A stretch of DNA of 64,000 bases from positions 4,627,501-4,691,500 of the forward strand of contig NZ_CP083952.1 in assembly GCF_006442545.2 (NCBI RefSeq), given 5' to 3'. Origin of the DNA: Mesorhizobium sp. B2-1-8 (GTDB lineage: Bacteria > Pseudomonadota > Alphaproteobacteria > Rhizobiales > Rhizobiaceae). How positions within the stretch are numbered: the first letter of the stretch is position 1; every line of letters starts with the position of its first letter. Both the position numbers and the translations under genes were made by a program. Below the pieces are notes generated by a model, which did not search any database, was not told where the DNA came from, and saw nothing but the letters and a program-made list of their open reading frames with translations. Shown here piece after piece: positions 7,078 through 18,238 of the stretch.

Positions 7078-10000
7078 TTACGCTGGTATCTTGACCAGGA
7101 CCTCGGTCTGGCCGCCGGATTTGGGTTCAAAGGACGCCGATTTTGTCTTCGAACCATCGACTTCGAGCGAGATCGTCTTGGTCTTTTTGTCGCGAACGAC
7201 CTGGACCTTGATGTCGGCGCCCAGCATCTTGAGCGAAGCCTGATAGCCATCCCAGTGGCTGGGCAGCTTCGGCCGGAACGTGATCTGCTTGCCGCGCCGT
7301 TCGATGCCCAGGATGCCTTCGACCGCTGCCCGGTAAAGCCAGCCCGCCGAGCCGGTGTACCAGGTCCAACCGCCGCGCCCGGCCTTGTCGTCCCCGGCAT
7401 AGATATCGGCGGCCACCACATAGGGTTCAACGCGGTAGTGCTCGGTCGAGGCCTCGTCGAACGCATGGTTGACCGGGTTCAGCATGGAGAAGCAGCGATA
7501 GGCTTCATCGGTCTGCCCCATCTCGGCGAGCGCAATGACGAACCAGGTGGCTGCGTGGGTGTACTGGCCGCCATTCTCGCGAACGCCAGGCGGATAGCTC
7601 TTGATGTAGCCGGGATCCTTCTGCGTCTTCGAGAAGGGTGGCGTGAACAGTTTGACGATCTTGAGATGATCGTCGACGAGCAGCTTCGTCGCCTGCTGCA
7701 TCGCCGTGGTCGAACGCGCCGGGTCGCCCTCGCCAGATAGCACGCTCCAGGACTGGGCGATGGAGTCGATCTTGCACTCTTGCGATGTACGCGACCCCAA
7801 AGGCGTGCCGTCATCGAAACTGCCGCGCCGGTACCATTCGCCGTCCCATGCCGTGCTTTCAAGCGCCCGCTTCAGCGCGTCGGCATGCTTTGCCCAGGCC
7901 TGGGCGCGCTTGGTGTCGCCCTCGGTCCTGGCGACCGCGGCGAAGTCGCCCAGCGTCTTCAGCAGGAACCAGCCCAGCCACACGCTCTCGCCCTTGCCGT
8001 GCTCGCCGACACGGTTCATGCCGTCGTTCCAGTCGCCGCCAAGAATCAACGGCAGGCCGGCCGGACTGCTGCGCTTGATGGCAAGGTCGAGCGCACGCGC
8101 GCAGTGGTCGTAGAGCGAAACCGTCTTCTTCGAGATTTCCGGGGTGAAGAAGGCGTCGTGCTCGCCTTCGCCCAGCGCCTGTCCGTCGAGGAACGGCAGT
8201 TGCTCCTTCAGGATGGTGGCGTCGCCAGTCACCATGAGATAGCGGGCCGTGGCGTGGGCGAGCCATACCACGTCGTCGGAGATCAGGGTGCGCACGCCGG
8301 CGCCGGTGCGCGGCAACCACCAATGCTGCACGTCGCCTTCCGGGAACTGCCGCCGTGCGGCGTTGAGGATCTGGTCGCGCGCCAGCGACGGATCATGCGC
8401 CAGCAAGGCGAGCGTGTCCTGCAACTGGTCGCGGAAGCCGAAGGCGCCGCTTGCCTGATAGAAGGCCGAGCGGGCGCGGATGCGACAGGCAAGGCTCTGA
8501 TAAGGCAGCCAGTGATTGACCATGGCATCGAGCGCCTTGTCGGGCGTCTCGACCTGGATGGTGTCGAGGAAGGCGCGCCATTCGCGCTCATTGTCGGCCA
8601 GGCGCTGGTCGAAATCCTTGCCCCGGTGCTGCTGCACCAGCGCGCTCGCCTGCTCCGAGGACTCGGCATCGCCGAGCAGCCAGATGAGCGTGACGTCGCC
8701 GCCGGCCGGAATCTCGATGTCGCGGGCGATCGCCGCGCAAGGATCGTCTCCGGCCTCGACGCGGCCTGACAGGGCCGCGCCACTCAGCACCGCCTGCGGC
8801 AGCTCGCTGGACCCGTGCCGGCCGAGGAACTCGGCCCGGTCAGTCGTCACCGAGTGGACGCCGGTGTCGGCGGCGAGGAAGGCCACCCGCTCGCTGAAAT
8901 CAAGCCCGTAGGGATTCTGCGCCAGCAGCGCGCCGGTGGCACCGTCGCGGGACGGCACTATGGTTGCCGCGGTGCGCGACCGATGCCCGCCAAGCACCCA
9001 TTCGGCATAGGCATAGACGCGCAGCCGGGCCGGTACCGGGCCGGAATTCTGGATGCGCAGCCGCGTGATCTTCACCGGATCGATGGGATCGACGACATGG
9101 GTCAGGTCCATCGACAACGGTCCGCGCTTCGAGCGGAAGGTCGAGAAGCCCTGGCCATGCCAGGCCTCGTAGGTCATCGAGGGATCGCGCACCACCGCGG
9201 CGATCGGCGAGAATGCCTTGCCGCTGGCCTGGTCGTAAATATAGACGCCCTCGCCCGGCCGATTGGACACCGGGTCGTTCGACCATGGCGTCAACTGGTA
9301 GTCGCGGCTGTTGCGGCTCCAGGTGAAGGCAGCACCCTCGGCCGAGGTGTGGAAGCCGAACGAGGCGTTGGAGACGACGTTGATCCAGGGTTGCGGCGTG
9401 GTGCGCCAGCCAGCCAGACGCACCACATAGTGCCGCCCGTCGCCGTCGAAGCCGCCGAAACCGTTCCACTGGTTGAGGCCGGAGCCATCGGCGCTGACGT
9501 CGGCCTGCGAGGCAAATGCATGCATTTGCGGTGCGGGCGCCGGAATTTCGCGCGGGCCCAGAAATCCTGCCGGCTGCACGCCGTCGCGTGCCTGCAGTGC
9601 GGCCGCCTCGGCCCGTTCTATCTGATCGAAGATGGTGCCGTTGCGCGTATGCAGCACAACCCGGGCGACCGCGAGCAGCGTCTTGTAGGTGGTTTCCTCC
9701 ATCAGGTCGCGGCGTACCGCGAAAATGTGCTGGCGGGGTCCGAGTTCCTTGCCGCGCAAGCGGCTGTTTTCGCAAAGCGTCTCGACCGCGCGCTGCAGAT
9801 CCTGGACATAGGAGGAAGCCTGCTCGTTGACGACGACGAAGTCGATCATCATGCCGCGGGTGCGCATATATTCCTGGAAGCGCAACGCCTGGGCAACGAT
9901 CTCCAGATCGGCAACGTCGCCGATCCTGACCAGGAAGATCGGGTAATCGCCCGAAATGCTGGTCGGCCACAGGCTCGACTGCTTGCCCAGCCCGGAAGCG

Positions 10001-13000
10001 ATGGACTCGGCCGGCAGCCGCAGGAACGGATCGGGATAGATCAGATAGCGCGCCAGCTTCTGCACATTGGCGGCATCGGTCAGGCTGAGGCCCATATGAC
10101 GGGTCTGCACCTGGCTGCGCGTCCAGGCAAGCATGGCCTGGCGGGCAAAGCTCTCCTGATGGTCGAGCCGGTTTATCGCCTCCTCCAGCTCGGCACGGTC
10201 GGCCCCGACAACGGTCCAGAAGGTCAGTGATATCTTCTTGTTGGCCGGCACGCGCACCTGACGGCGCAGCGAGGCGATGGGATCGAGCGTGAAGCCGGAA
10301 TGGCCGCCCAGCCGGGCGCCTGGATCGAAGGCGGCGGCATCGACGATGGTGCGGCCACGGCCGATGAAGGCGCGCCTGTCGGTCTCGGCCTCGGCATCAC
10401 GCGCCGGTCCCGACGGATCGGTGACGAAATGCACCAGGGTGACATCGGGCTCGTTGGTTTCGCGCTTGCGGCGCGTGGCGAAGATCGCGCCATTGTTGGG
10501 AGCGATTTCCGTTTCCACGAACATCTTCGAGAAGGCCGGATGCGCATTGTCGGAAGCCTCCGAACCCAGCACCAGTTCGGCAAAGGACGTCACTTCGATG
10601 TGACGATCGGATGTGCTCTCATTGTAGAGCGTGATCCGGCGGCCCTCGCCATTGCCCTCGGAAATGACGATGCATTCCACCTCGGAGCGCAGCGTGCCGG
10701 CGGTTTTGACAAAGCTCGCCTTGTCATCGGAAAACAGGGTCTGCGCCGTTTCCTCGGTCGCGCGCCTGGGCTCCGATGTCGCCGACCACCAGTCGCCGGT
10801 GCTGACATCACGCAGGAAGATGTAGGAGCCAAGCCGATCCTCGACCGGATCGGGCTGCCAGCGGGTGACGGAAAGATCGCCCCAGCGGCTGTAGCCGGAG
10901 CCGGTCGCCGTCACCATCACCGAATAGCGGCCGTTCGACATCACATTGGTCGAACGCAGCGCCCGCACGGGATCGAGCACGATGCGGGTGTCGGGGCTCT
11001 CGATTTCGGTCTCGTCCTTGGAGCGCTCGTCGGCCTCGGTGCGGACGGTCGCGGTCGGAATATCGCGCGGCGCCCTCTCCTGCAGCAGCAGTTCGGCCGA
11101 TTCAATGACCGGATCGCTGTGGAAGCGATCGCGCAGGCGACCTTCGAAGATGGCGTCGGCAACGGCGGCGATCGACATGCCCGAATGGTGGGCATAGTAG
11201 TTCAGCACGACCGCATGGTTGGTGCCTTCCGGCACCCGCTGCGGCGTGAAGTCGACCGCATCATAATAGCCATGACGGCCAAGCGCGCCGATCTCGCGCA
11301 GCCGGGCCAGATTGTGCACTGCTTCGCGCGGGTTGAACTGCGCCGCCATGATGGTCGCATAGGGCGCAATTACCGTGTTCTGGCCAAGGCCACGCTTGAG
11401 CCCCAGCCCCGGCACGCCGAAATTGGTGTACTGGTAGGTCAGTTCCCGGTCGCGGGCATTGTAGGCGGCTTCCGAGATGCCCCACGGCACGTTCTTCTGG
11501 CGGCCGTACTGCATCTGGCGCTTGATGATCAGTTTGCTGGTCTGGTTGAGAATCGAGCCTTGCGGTTCCTTCATCACCAGTGGCGGCATCAGATACTCGA
11601 ACATCGAGCCGGACCACGACATCAGCGCGCCCTGGAATCCGATCTCGACGATCGGGCGGCCGAGCCTGAACCAGTGTTCGGTCGGCAGATCGCCCTTGGC
11701 GATGGCGAACAGGCTGGTCAGCCGCGCCTCGGAGGCCAGAAGGTCGTAGCAGCTTTCGTCGAGTTGATGTTCCTCGACCCGGTAGCCGATCGACAAAAGC
11801 TTGCGCTCCGGCCTCATCAGGAAGGCGAATTCCATCTCGAAGGCGAAACGACGGGTGCGCTCGCGCAAGGTGAGCAGCTTGGCACGCAGAGCCTCGACGG
11901 CGTTTTCGTCGCTGTGGGCGTCGTGGACGTGCGCCTCGCAGGTGGCTTCGAGCCTTGCCGCCCAGTCGACGATGACGTCACTCTGCGGCGATGCCGCCTC
12001 GGTGTGAATGGCGGTGGCGAGCTTGCGGATCTCGCCGGCCAGCACCGCCAGGTTGATGGTGCGGATCGAGGCCATTTCCGGCTGCGCCTTGATCGTGTCG
12101 ACGGCACGCCGCATGCCGTCGAGGCGATCGACAAGGCGTTGGCGCAACGGGCGCAACTGACGGCGGTCGTCGGGCAATTCGTCGAGGCTTTCGCTCAGGA
12201 TGGTCACGGTGTCGAGAATGCCCTCGAAATCGCCCTGGAGGTGAACGGAAGGCGCTTCCGCCCATTCGGCGCAGGCCGCCGCCACCGCCACAAGGTGACC
12301 GGCGAGATTGCCGCTGTCGACAGCCGAGATATAGAGTGGATAGAGCGGCTTGAGCGTCGTGGTGTCGTACCAGTTGAAGAGATGGCCGCGGCTGCGCGGC
12401 ATGCTCTCGATGGTCGTCATGGTGGCATCGATGCGGGTGATGGCATCGGACAGGCTGATCCAGCCGAAATCGCGCGCCGAAACGACCGAGAGCAGGTAGA
12501 CGCCGATATTGGTCGGCGAGGTGCGCGGCGCCACGACGGGCGCGGGGCTCTCCTGGAAATTGTCCGGCGGCAGATTGTGATGTTCTGCCGTCACGAAGGT
12601 TTCGAAATAATGCCAGGTGCGCCGCGCCACGGTGCGCAGCGTGTGGATATCGGCCGGCGATATGCGCAACCGGTCCTCGGTTTCGGCGGAACGGCTGATC
12701 CAGCTGGCGATCGCCGGCGAGCCGATCCAGAACAAGGCAAAGAAGAAGGCGACGAAGGCACCGGTGGAATCGGCCAGCACCGGAATGGCGAGGCCGACAA
12801 AGCCGATGATCACGGCGCCATACATCATGCCGTAATAGGAGCCGACATCGTTGTCGCCGGCCTTGTGCGCCTGCGAGGCGGTGCGCCATTCCAGGAGATT
12901 CTGCCGGCTGACGAACAGCCGGTACAGAGTGCGCACAATGGCATCGCCCATCATCCAGGCATTGTGCGCCATCAGCAGGATCTTCAGCGCCACCATGGCG

Positions 13001-15660
13001 GTGCCGAAGGCGACGTCGCGCGCCAGCGCCAAGAAATGGCCACGCGGCGTCTGGTCGCCGCTCTTGGGCAGGATGGCGTTGACCACGTCGAAGGTCGGCG
13101 CCATGAACAGGCTGAGGATCAGCAGTGCCTGCCACTGCGCGGCCTGCGTGAAGGGCAGCAAGGTCCAGCCGGCGATCGCCGCCATCACCCAGAAGATCGG
13201 CGTCAGCGAGCGGCGCAGATTGTCGACCATCTTCCAGCGCGACAAGGCCGGAACGCCTGAGCGGGGATTGAAGATGTAGCCCAAAAGCTGCCAGTCGCCG
13301 CGCGCCCAGCGATGGTGGCGCGAGGCGTCGACCGAGTAGCGGGTCGGGTAATCCTCGACCAACTCGACGTCGGTGACCAGTGCGGCGCGCGCCAGGGCGC
13401 CTTCGAGCAGATCGTGGCTGAGGATGGTGTTTTCCTCGATGCGGCCCTGCAAGGCGGCCTCGAAGGCATCGACATGATAGAGGCCCTTGCCGGTGAAGGA
13501 CCCGTCGCTGAAGACGTCCTGATAGAGGTCCGAAACAGCGAAGACATAGGGATCAAGGCCGCGATTGGCCGAGAACACGCGCTGGAAGAACGAGGCTTCG
13601 TCGCCGCTGGTGAGCGAAGCTGTGATGCGCGGCTGCAGGATGGTGTAACCGGCGGTGACGACGCGCCTAGTGGCGTCGAAATGCGGACGGTTGAGCGGAT
13701 GGCAAAGCTTGCCGACAAGGCTCGATACCGCATCGCGGGTGGTGCGGGTATCTGCGTCGAGCGTCATCACATGGACGACTTTTTCCGGCAGCGGGACGTC
13801 GAGGGGCAGGAAGGTGGTATCGCTGTCGCCGCGCAGCAACAGGTCGAGCTCGTGCAGCTTGCCGCGCTTGCGCTCCCAGCCCATCCAGGCGCCCTGCGCC
13901 GCATTGTAGAGCCGGCGGCGGTGCAGGATGTAGAAGCGCGGCGCGCCTTCGGAGGGATAGCGCGCGTTGAGGCGAGCGATTTCGGCGCGGGCGAAGTCGA
14001 GGATCTCGGTGTCCGCCGCATCGATCTCGATCTTGCTGTCGGGCCAATCCGACAACAGCGCGAAATGAATCTCGTCCGCCAGATTGGCAAGGTAGTGCAC
14101 TTCGATGTTGCGAATGTTCTCCTCGACATCGTCACGCGAGCCGATCAGCGACGGCACGACCACCAGGGTGCGCGCCTCGGGCGGCACGCCGTGCCTGTAG
14201 TCGTAACCGATCAGACGTGTCGGCTTGAGGAACAGCGAGACCACGGTGTTGAAGAAAGCGAGCGCGCCTTCGCTGGCCGGCACGGCAAACAGAGCCAGCA
14301 TCAGCACGATCGACGGCACCGACAGGCCGAGATTGGAAAGGGCGTTGCCGGACAGGACGAGCAGCAGCACGGTCAGCGCGAAGACGGGCAGGACGATGCC
14401 CAGCCAGCCTGTCTTGGCGAAGGTCCGCTTGACCGTCTGGCTGATCGTGGGCCGATAACCGATCGCCTTTTCCAGCTCGAGCCGACGCGGGCCAACGACA
14501 TAGAAACCGACATCGGTATGAGCGGATGCGGCCTGGGCGTCCACGCCTTCACCGCTCTCCGGGATGGTTTCACCGACGGCATGGCCGGCCAGCTCAATGG
14601 CTTTTTCGGCAACACGGTACTCCGACAGGTTCGAGCGGCGCGCCAGTTCCTCGATCGCGGTGCGGTATTGATCGCGCGAGAAGAAGTCGAGCGCGGCGAA
14701 ATCGGTACGATCGCGCAGCACGGTATCGATGCGGCTGACGCCTTCGAACCAGACTGTCCAGTCGACATCGTTGATGAGGCGCAGGCCGCGGACGATGTTT
14801 CCGGTGGTCACATTGCCGCTGGACAGCGTCTGGTGCTCGGAAATGATGATTTCCTCGGCATCCGAGCCGGTCTTCTCGAGTTCGCCTTCCAGCCATTCCA
14901 GCGCCCTGCCGGCGTTCTGCGATCCGTCACGCAGGCGATAGAGAAGCTGAGTGGCGAAGGTGGTGTCGTGCGCATGGACGCTGAACTTGGCGAGGATTGC
15001 CTGCCGGTCCGGATTGTCGTCGGTCGCCAGCACCTTGTCGGCCACGTCGTTGGCGATCTGGCGCATCTGGCGGGTGCGGTTGACCCTGACGGCCAGGCGG
15101 CGGAGGTTCTCGATCAGCACGAAGCGCAGAAGGGACGGCAGTGCCCAGAGTTCGCCGATCTTCAACGGTTCGACCGACTGAAAACCCTGGACGATGGACT
15201 TGAACATGGTCGCCGAGACGGAACTGTCGGAATGCGCGACATAGGTCCAAGCCAGCGCCAATGCGCGCGGCACGGTGCCGCCATCGGGCAGTTTCAACGT
15301 CGGCAATTGCCGATAGAAGCGGCGCGGCAGGTCGCGTTTGACCTGGAAAATCGTTTCCTCGATCAGATAGTTATTGTCGAGCAGCCATTGCGCGGCCGGC
15401 GTGATGGTTTCGCCCCTCGCCTGCGCGGCATTGGTTGACCGGTAGACTTCGAGGATCTTCTTGGCGCTGTCACGGATACGGGCCTGGAAGTCGAACGGGA
15501 TCAGACCGAACAGATCCGTCAGATCGCCCTTGGCCAGGCTTTCGCCGAGCAGCCGGAGCCGTTCCTCCGGCAGGTATGTCGATCTTATCGGCTCTTCCGT
15601 AATGGCTGGGAAGCTCGCGCTTGTCTTCTCGATCTGGGCTGGATTCGTCTGAATATTCAT
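7078..15660 (-). CDS. ndvB: cyclic beta-(1,2)-glucan synthase NdvB
   Basis: A 2860-residue inner-membrane enzyme that uses UDP-glucose to prime, elongate and cyclise beta-1,2-glucan; family members run about 2800-2870 residues. The order is: soluble N-terminus; membrane segments near 420-475; GT84 glycosyltransferase domain with DAD (TLDADTRTT) near 633 and the RHHRWARGDWQ motif near 783; more membrane segments between 820 and 990; a long middle region; and a C-terminal GH94-like phosphorylase domain containing DWNDGMNRVGEHGKG near 2543 that controls chain length. All key motifs are intact with no frameshift. ATG at 15660 follows a weak GGA. Long open frames on the opposite strand are codon-bias shadows. 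It is co-directional with ndvA. Confidence 0.97.
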   Translation of the reverse strand: MNIQTNPAQIEKTSASFPAITEEPIRSTYLPEERLRLLGESLAKGDLTDLFGLIPFDFQARIRDSAKKILEVYRSTNAAQARGETITPAAQWLLDNNYLIEETIFQVKRDLPRRFYRQLPTLKLPDGGTVPRALALAWTYVAHSDSSVSATMFKSIVQGFQSVEPLKIGELWALPSLLRFVLIENLRRLAVRVNRTRQMRQIANDVADKVLATDDNPDRQAILAKFSVHAHDTTFATQLLYRLRDGSQNAGRALEWLEGELEKTGSDAEEIIISEHQTLSSGNVTTGNIVRGLRLINDVDWTVWFEGVSRIDTVLRDRTDFAALDFFSRDQYRTAIEELARRSNLSEYRVAEKAIELAGHAVGETIPESGEGVDAQAASAHTDVGFYVVGPRRLELEKAIGYRPTISQTVKRTFAKTGWLGIVLPVFALTVLLLVLSGNALSNLGLSVPSIVLMLALFAVPASEGALAFFNTVVSLFLKPTRLIGYDYRHGVPPEARTLVVVPSLIGSRDDVEENIRNIEVHYLANLADEIHFALLSDWPDSKIEIDAADTEILDFARAEIARLNARYPSEGAPRFYILHRRRLYNAAQGAWMGWERKRGKLHELDLLLRGDSDTTFLPLDVPLPEKVVHVMTLDADTRTTRDAVSSLVGKLCHPLNRPHFDATRRVVTAGYTILQPRITASLTSGDEASFFQRVFSANRGLDPYVFAVSDLYQDVFSDGSFTGKGLYHVDAFEAALQGRIEENTILSHDLLEGALARAALVTDVELVEDYPTRYSVDASRHHRWARGDWQLLGYIFNPRSGVPALSRWKMVDNLRRSLTPIFWVMAAIAGWTLLPFTQAAQWQALLILSLFMAPTFDVVNAILPKSGDQTPRGHFLALARDVAFGTAMVALKILLMAHNAWMMGDAIVRTLYRLFVSRQNLLEWRTASQAHKAGDNDVGSYYGMMYGAVIIGFVGLAIPVLADSTGAFVAFFFALFWIGSPAIASWISRSAETEDRLRISPADIHTLRTVARRTWHYFETFVTAEHHNLPPDNFQESPAPVVAPRTSPTNIGVYLLSVVSARDFGWISLSDAITRIDATMTTIESMPRSRGHLFNWYDTTTLKPLYPLYISAVDSGNLAGHLVAVAAACAEWAEAPSVHLQGDFEGILDTVTILSESLDELPDDRRQLRPLRQRLVDRLDGMRRAVDTIKAQPEMASIRTINLAVLAGEIRKLATAIHTEAASPQSDVIVDWAARLEATCEAHVHDAHSDENAVEALRAKLLTLRERTRRFAFEMEFAFLMRPERKLLSIGYRVEEHQLDESCYDLLASEARLTSLFAIAKGDLPTEHWFRLGRPIVEIGFQGALMSWSGSMFEYLMPPLVMKEPQGSILNQTSKLIIKRQMQYGRQKNVPWGISEAAYNARDRELTYQYTNFGVPGLGLKRGLGQNTVIAPYATIMAAQFNPREAVHNLARLREIGALGRHGYYDAVDFTPQRVPEGTNHAVVLNYYAHHSGMSIAAVADAIFEGRLRDRFHSDPVIESAELLLQERAPRDIPTATVRTEADERSKDETEIESPDTRIVLDPVRALRSTNVMSNGRYSVMVTATGSGYSRWGDLSVTRWQPDPVEDRLGSYIFLRDVSTGDWWSATSEPRRATEETAQTLFSDDKASFVKTAGTLRSEVECIVISEGNGEGRRITLYNESTSDRHIEVTSFAELVLGSEASDNAHPAFSKMFVETEIAPNNGAIFATRRKRETNEPDVTLVHFVTDPSGPARDAEAETDRRAFIGRGRTIVDAAAFDPGARLGGHSGFTLDPIASLRRQVRVPANKKISLTFWTVVGADRAELEEAINRLDHQESFARQAMLAWTRSQVQTRHMGLSLTDAANVQKLARYLIYPDPFLRLPAESIASGLGKQSSLWPTSISGDYPIFLVRIGDVADLEIVAQALRFQEYMRTRGMMIDFVVVNEQASSYVQDLQRAVETLCENSRLRGKELGPRQHIFAVRRDLMEETTYKTLLAVARVVLHTRNGTIFDQIERAEAAALQARDGVQPAGFLGPREIPAPAPQMHAFASQADVSADGSGLNQWNGFGGFDGDGRHYVVRLAGWRTTPQPWINVVSNASFGFHTSAEGAAFTWSRNSRDYQLTPWSNDPVSNRPGEGVYIYDQASGKAFSPIAAVVRDPSMTYEAWHGQGFSTFRSKRGPLSMDLTHVVDPIDPVKITRLRIQNSGPVPARLRVYAYAEWVLGGHRSRTAATIVPSRDGATGALLAQNPYGLDFSERVAFLAADTGVHSVTTDRAEFLGRHGSSELPQAVLSGAALSGRVEAGDDPCAAIARDIEIPAGGDVTLIWLLGDAESSEQASALVQQHRGKDFDQRLADNEREWRAFLDTIQVETPDKALDAMVNHWLPYQSLACRIRARSAFYQASGAFGFRDQLQDTLALLAHDPSLARDQILNAARRQFPEGDVQHWWLPRTGAGVRTLISDDVVWLAHATARYLMVTGDATILKEQLPFLDGQALGEGEHDAFFTPEISKKTVSLYDHCARALDLAIKRSSPAGLPLILGGDWNDGMNRVGEHGKGESVWLGWFLLKTLGDFAAVARTEGDTKRAQAWAKHADALKRALESTAWDGEWYRRGSFDDGTPLGSRTSQECKIDSIAQSWSVLSGEGDPARSTTAMQQATKLLVDDHLKIVKLFTPPFSKTQKDPGYIKSYPPGVRENGGQYTHAATWFVIALAEMGQTDEAYRCFSMLNPVNHAFDEASTEHYRVEPYVVAADIYAGDDKAGRGGWTWYTGSAGWLYRAAVEGILGIERRGKQITFRPKLPSHWDGYQASLKMLGADIKVQVVRDKKTKTISLEVDGSKTKSASFEPKSGGQTEVLVKIPA

Positions 15661-15727
15661 TGAAAATTCCGTAAGCGGGCACTCAGCGGCGTCACCGCCA
15701 CGGCAATGGCCCTAAAACCGGTTCAAA

Positions 15728-15741
15728 TGCAATTGGTTGCA
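15728..15741. promoter_or_regulatory. inverted repeat upstream of ndvB
   Basis: TGCAA-TTGG-TTGCA lies 68 bp upstream of the ndvB start within its 289-bp upstream region, which holds no gene. It is a possible operator only. Confidence 0.25.
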
Positions 15742-15949
15742 TCAACCCCTATGCCGAAAGTTTGTTTCCGCACCACGACAGGGCGCCATCTTTCGAGCAA
15801 ACTCAAAGACGAGCGCCCCTCGCTCCCGTCAGGACCGATCGACGGGGAGGATTCGGGCTTTTTCGTGATGCCGGTGCCAGCTTACGCTATATTTCGCCGG
15901 CGTCGCGATCATGTTTGGAAACAGGCGGTAACCGTTGGCCCGAAACGCG

Positions 15950-16528
15950 TCAGGCCGCCCCGACTATCCGGATTACGAAAAGGGTCGCATCCGGGGCGGG
16001 CTGAACCCGCAAGACAGAGGCATCCGGCCCGAGCAGCAGGGTGTCGAGCGGCCCGAGACGAATGGGCGCGGCGCCGGGGAATATGGCATGGCCTCTGTGG
16101 CAAAGGATGACGGTGGAACCGGCCTCGGTCGGGATTTCCACAGGCGTCGAAATCGCCAAACGCTCGACCGAATGCAGCATCCGGCCGCGCCGGGTCATGA
16201 CGTTGAGATCGGTGATCGGGCCGGCGATCAGCGCGGCACTGGTCGGCTGGTCGGCTGGAAAGGAAAATGGCTGGGAAGCCACTGTAATCCGCTCCGGCGG
16301 ACGGCCCGCGACATCAAGCACGATCCCCTCGCCTTCCAGCACCCACAGGGTGCGGTCGATGCCGGCAAAGCTAGAGAACGACCCGCTGCCTTCGACCCGG
16401 GCCATCGAGACACGCCAGTCGAAATCGTCGAGCCCGGCACCATCGGGCGAGACGGCGATCTCGGTCGTCGCCCCGCCACCGTTCTTCCACGGCATGACGC
16501 GGTAATCGGTGGCATGAAGGAGGCGCAC
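15950..16528 (-). CDS. hutD: HutD family protein
   Basis: A protein of about 192 residues of the HutD family, a cupin-like bicupin of the histidine utilisation locus. In Pseudomonas, HutD is thought to limit hut activity, possibly by binding urocanate or formylglutamate. Family landmarks are present: MPWKNGGGATTEIAV, WRVSMARVEGSGSFS and GIDRTLWVLEG. No ATG exists near the start, so GTG at 16528 is proposed, giving MRLLHATDYRVMPWKNGG and a 12-bp gap after the hutU stop; the next in-frame ATG would cut into the conserved block. It is the last gene of hutI-H-G-U-D. Confidence 0.85.
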   Translation of the reverse strand: MRLLHATDYRVMPWKNGGGATTEIAVSPDGAGLDDFDWRVSMARVEGSGSFSSFAGIDRTLWVLEGEGIVLDVAGRPPERITVASQPFSFPADQPTSAALIAGPITDLNVMTRRGRMLHSVERLAISTPVEIPTEAGSTVILCHRGHAIFPGAAPIRLGPLDTLLLGPDASVLRVQPAPDATLFVIRIVGAA

Positions 16529-16539
16529 GACGTCGGCCG

Positions 16540-18210
16540 TTACCCGAGAATGCCCGGCAGGTTGAGCTGGTGCTCCTTGGCGCATTCGATCGCGATGCCA
16601 TAGCCGGCGTCGGCATGGCGCATGACGCCGGTCGCCGGGTCGTTCCACAGAACGCGCTCCAGCCGCCTTGCAGCATCCGCCGTGCCGTCGGCAACGATGA
16701 CCATGCCGGCATGCTGGGAGAAGCCCATGCCGACGCCGCCGCCATGGTGCAGCGACACCCAAGTGGCGCCCGACGCGGTGTTGAGCAGCGCATTGAGCAG
16801 CGGCCAGTCGGAGACCGCATCCGAGCCGTCCTTCATCGCTTCCGTCTCGCGGTTCGGCGAAGCGACCGAACCCGAATCGAGGTGATCGCGGCCGATGACG
16901 ACCGGCGCGTTCAGCTCGCCCTTGGCCACCATTTCGTTGAAAGCGAGGCCCAGCCGGTGGCGATCGCCAAGACCGACCCAGCAGATGCGCGCCGGCAACC
17001 CTTGGAAGGAAATCCGCTCGCGCGCCATGTCCAGCCAATTGTGCAGATGGGTGTTGCCGGGGGTGAGTTCGCGCACCTTGGCGTCGGTCTTGTAGATATC
17101 CTCCGGATCGCCGGATAGGGCTGCCCAGCGGAACGGGCCAATGCCGCGGCAGAAGAGCGGGCGGATATAGGCCGGCACGAAGCCAGGGAAGGCGAAGGCG
17201 TTCTCGAAACCTTCGTCCTTGGCGACCTGACGGATGTTGTTGCCATAGTCGAGCGTCGGCACCCCGGCGTTCCAGAACGCCACCATCGCCTCGACATGCT
17301 CGCGCATGGAGGCGCGGGCCGCCTTCTCGACCGCCCTGGGGTCGCTGACACGCTTCTCGCGCCACTCGGCCATAGTCCAGCCCTTCGGGAGATAGCCATT
17401 GATGGGGTCGTGCGCCGAGGTCTGGTCGGTGACCATATCGGGGCGGATGCCGCGCCGAAACATCTCGGGCACGATCTCAGCCGCATTGCCGAGCAGGCCG
17501 ACGGACTTCGCCTCGCCGGCCTTGGTCCAGCGCTCGATCATTTCCATGGCCTCGTCCAGCGTCTCGGCCTTCTCGTCGACATAGCGGGTGCGCAGGCGAA
17601 AATCGATCGAATCCGGATTGCATTCGATCGCGAGGCAGCAGGCGCCGGCCATGACGGCGGCCAATGGCTGGGCGCCGCCCATGCCGCCGAGGCCGCCGGT
17701 CAGGATCCACTTATCCCTGAGATTGCCGCCATAGTGCTGGCGACCGGCCTCGACGAAGGTCTCGTAGGTGCCCTGCACAATGCCTTGCGTTCCGATGTAG
17801 ATCCAGGAGCCGGCCGTCATCTGGCCGTACATCATGAGGCCCTTCTTATCGAGCTCGTTGAATTTCTCCCAGGTCGCCCAGTGCGGCACCAGGTTGGAGT
17901 TGGCGATCAGCACGCGCGGTGCATCCGGGTGGGTGCGGAACACGCCGACCGGCTTGCCGGACTGCACCAGCAGCGTCTCGTCCTCGCCAAGCGTCTTCAG
18001 CGAAGCAACGATCTGGTCGAAATCGTTCCAGGTGCGCGCCGCCCGGCCGATGCCGCCATAGACGACCAGCTCATTGGGATTCTCGGCGACATCAGGGTCG
18101 AGGTTGTTCATCAGCATGCGCAGCGGCGCTTCGGTCGTCCAATACCGGGCGTTGAGCTTGTCGCCGCGAGGGCTGCGCACTTCGCGGATGTTGTGGCGAG
18201 GGTCGGTCAT
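16540..18210 (-). CDS. hutU: urocanate hydratase HutU
   Basis: Urocanate hydratase, 556 residues (family about 557), adds water to urocanate to give imidazolonepropionate with tightly bound NAD+ as electrophile. The glycine-rich NAD loop [13 protein letters not shown] is near residues 171-183, and the family block [17 protein letters not shown] is intact. The start is [13 protein letters not shown] at 18210; another ATG directly upstream at 18213 is equally in frame, but AGGGA is better spaced to the second. It lies 28 bp after hutG and 12 bp before hutD in the leftward hut unit. Confidence 0.97.
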   Translation of the reverse strand: MTDPRHNIREVRSPRGDKLNARYWTTEAPLRMLMNNLDPDVAENPNELVVYGGIGRAARTWNDFDQIVASLKTLGEDETLLVQSGKPVGVFRTHPDAPRVLIANSNLVPHWATWEKFNELDKKGLMMYGQMTAGSWIYIGTQGIVQGTYETFVEAGRQHYGGNLRDKWILTGGLGGMGGAQPLAAVMAGACCLAIECNPDSIDFRLRTRYVDEKAETLDEAMEMIERWTKAGEAKSVGLLGNAAEIVPEMFRRGIRPDMVTDQTSAHDPINGYLPKGWTMAEWREKRVSDPRAVEKAARASMREHVEAMVAFWNAGVPTLDYGNNIRQVAKDEGFENAFAFPGFVPAYIRPLFCRGIGPFRWAALSGDPEDIYKTDAKVRELTPGNTHLHNWLDMARERISFQGLPARICWVGLGDRHRLGLAFNEMVAKGELNAPVVIGRDHLDSGSVASPNRETEAMKDGSDAVSDWPLLNALLNTASGATWVSLHHGGGVGMGFSQHAGMVIVADGTADAARRLERVLWNDPATGVMRHADAGYGIAIECAKEHQLNLPGILG

Positions 18211-18238
18211 CATTGTCCCTTTCGGATGAGGCGGCGCG

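Noticed and set aside
7078..15660. Very long open frames on the plus strand opposite ndvB (for example 10300-13260 and 13312-15438)
   Set aside because: They mirror the ndvB codon pattern in GC-rich DNA, have no recognisable domains or ribosome sites, and the minus strand encodes an intact known enzyme.
15706..16110. 134-codon plus-strand frame upstream of ndvB
   Set aside because: It overlaps the end of hutD on the other strand, has no family features and lies in the ndvB promoter region.
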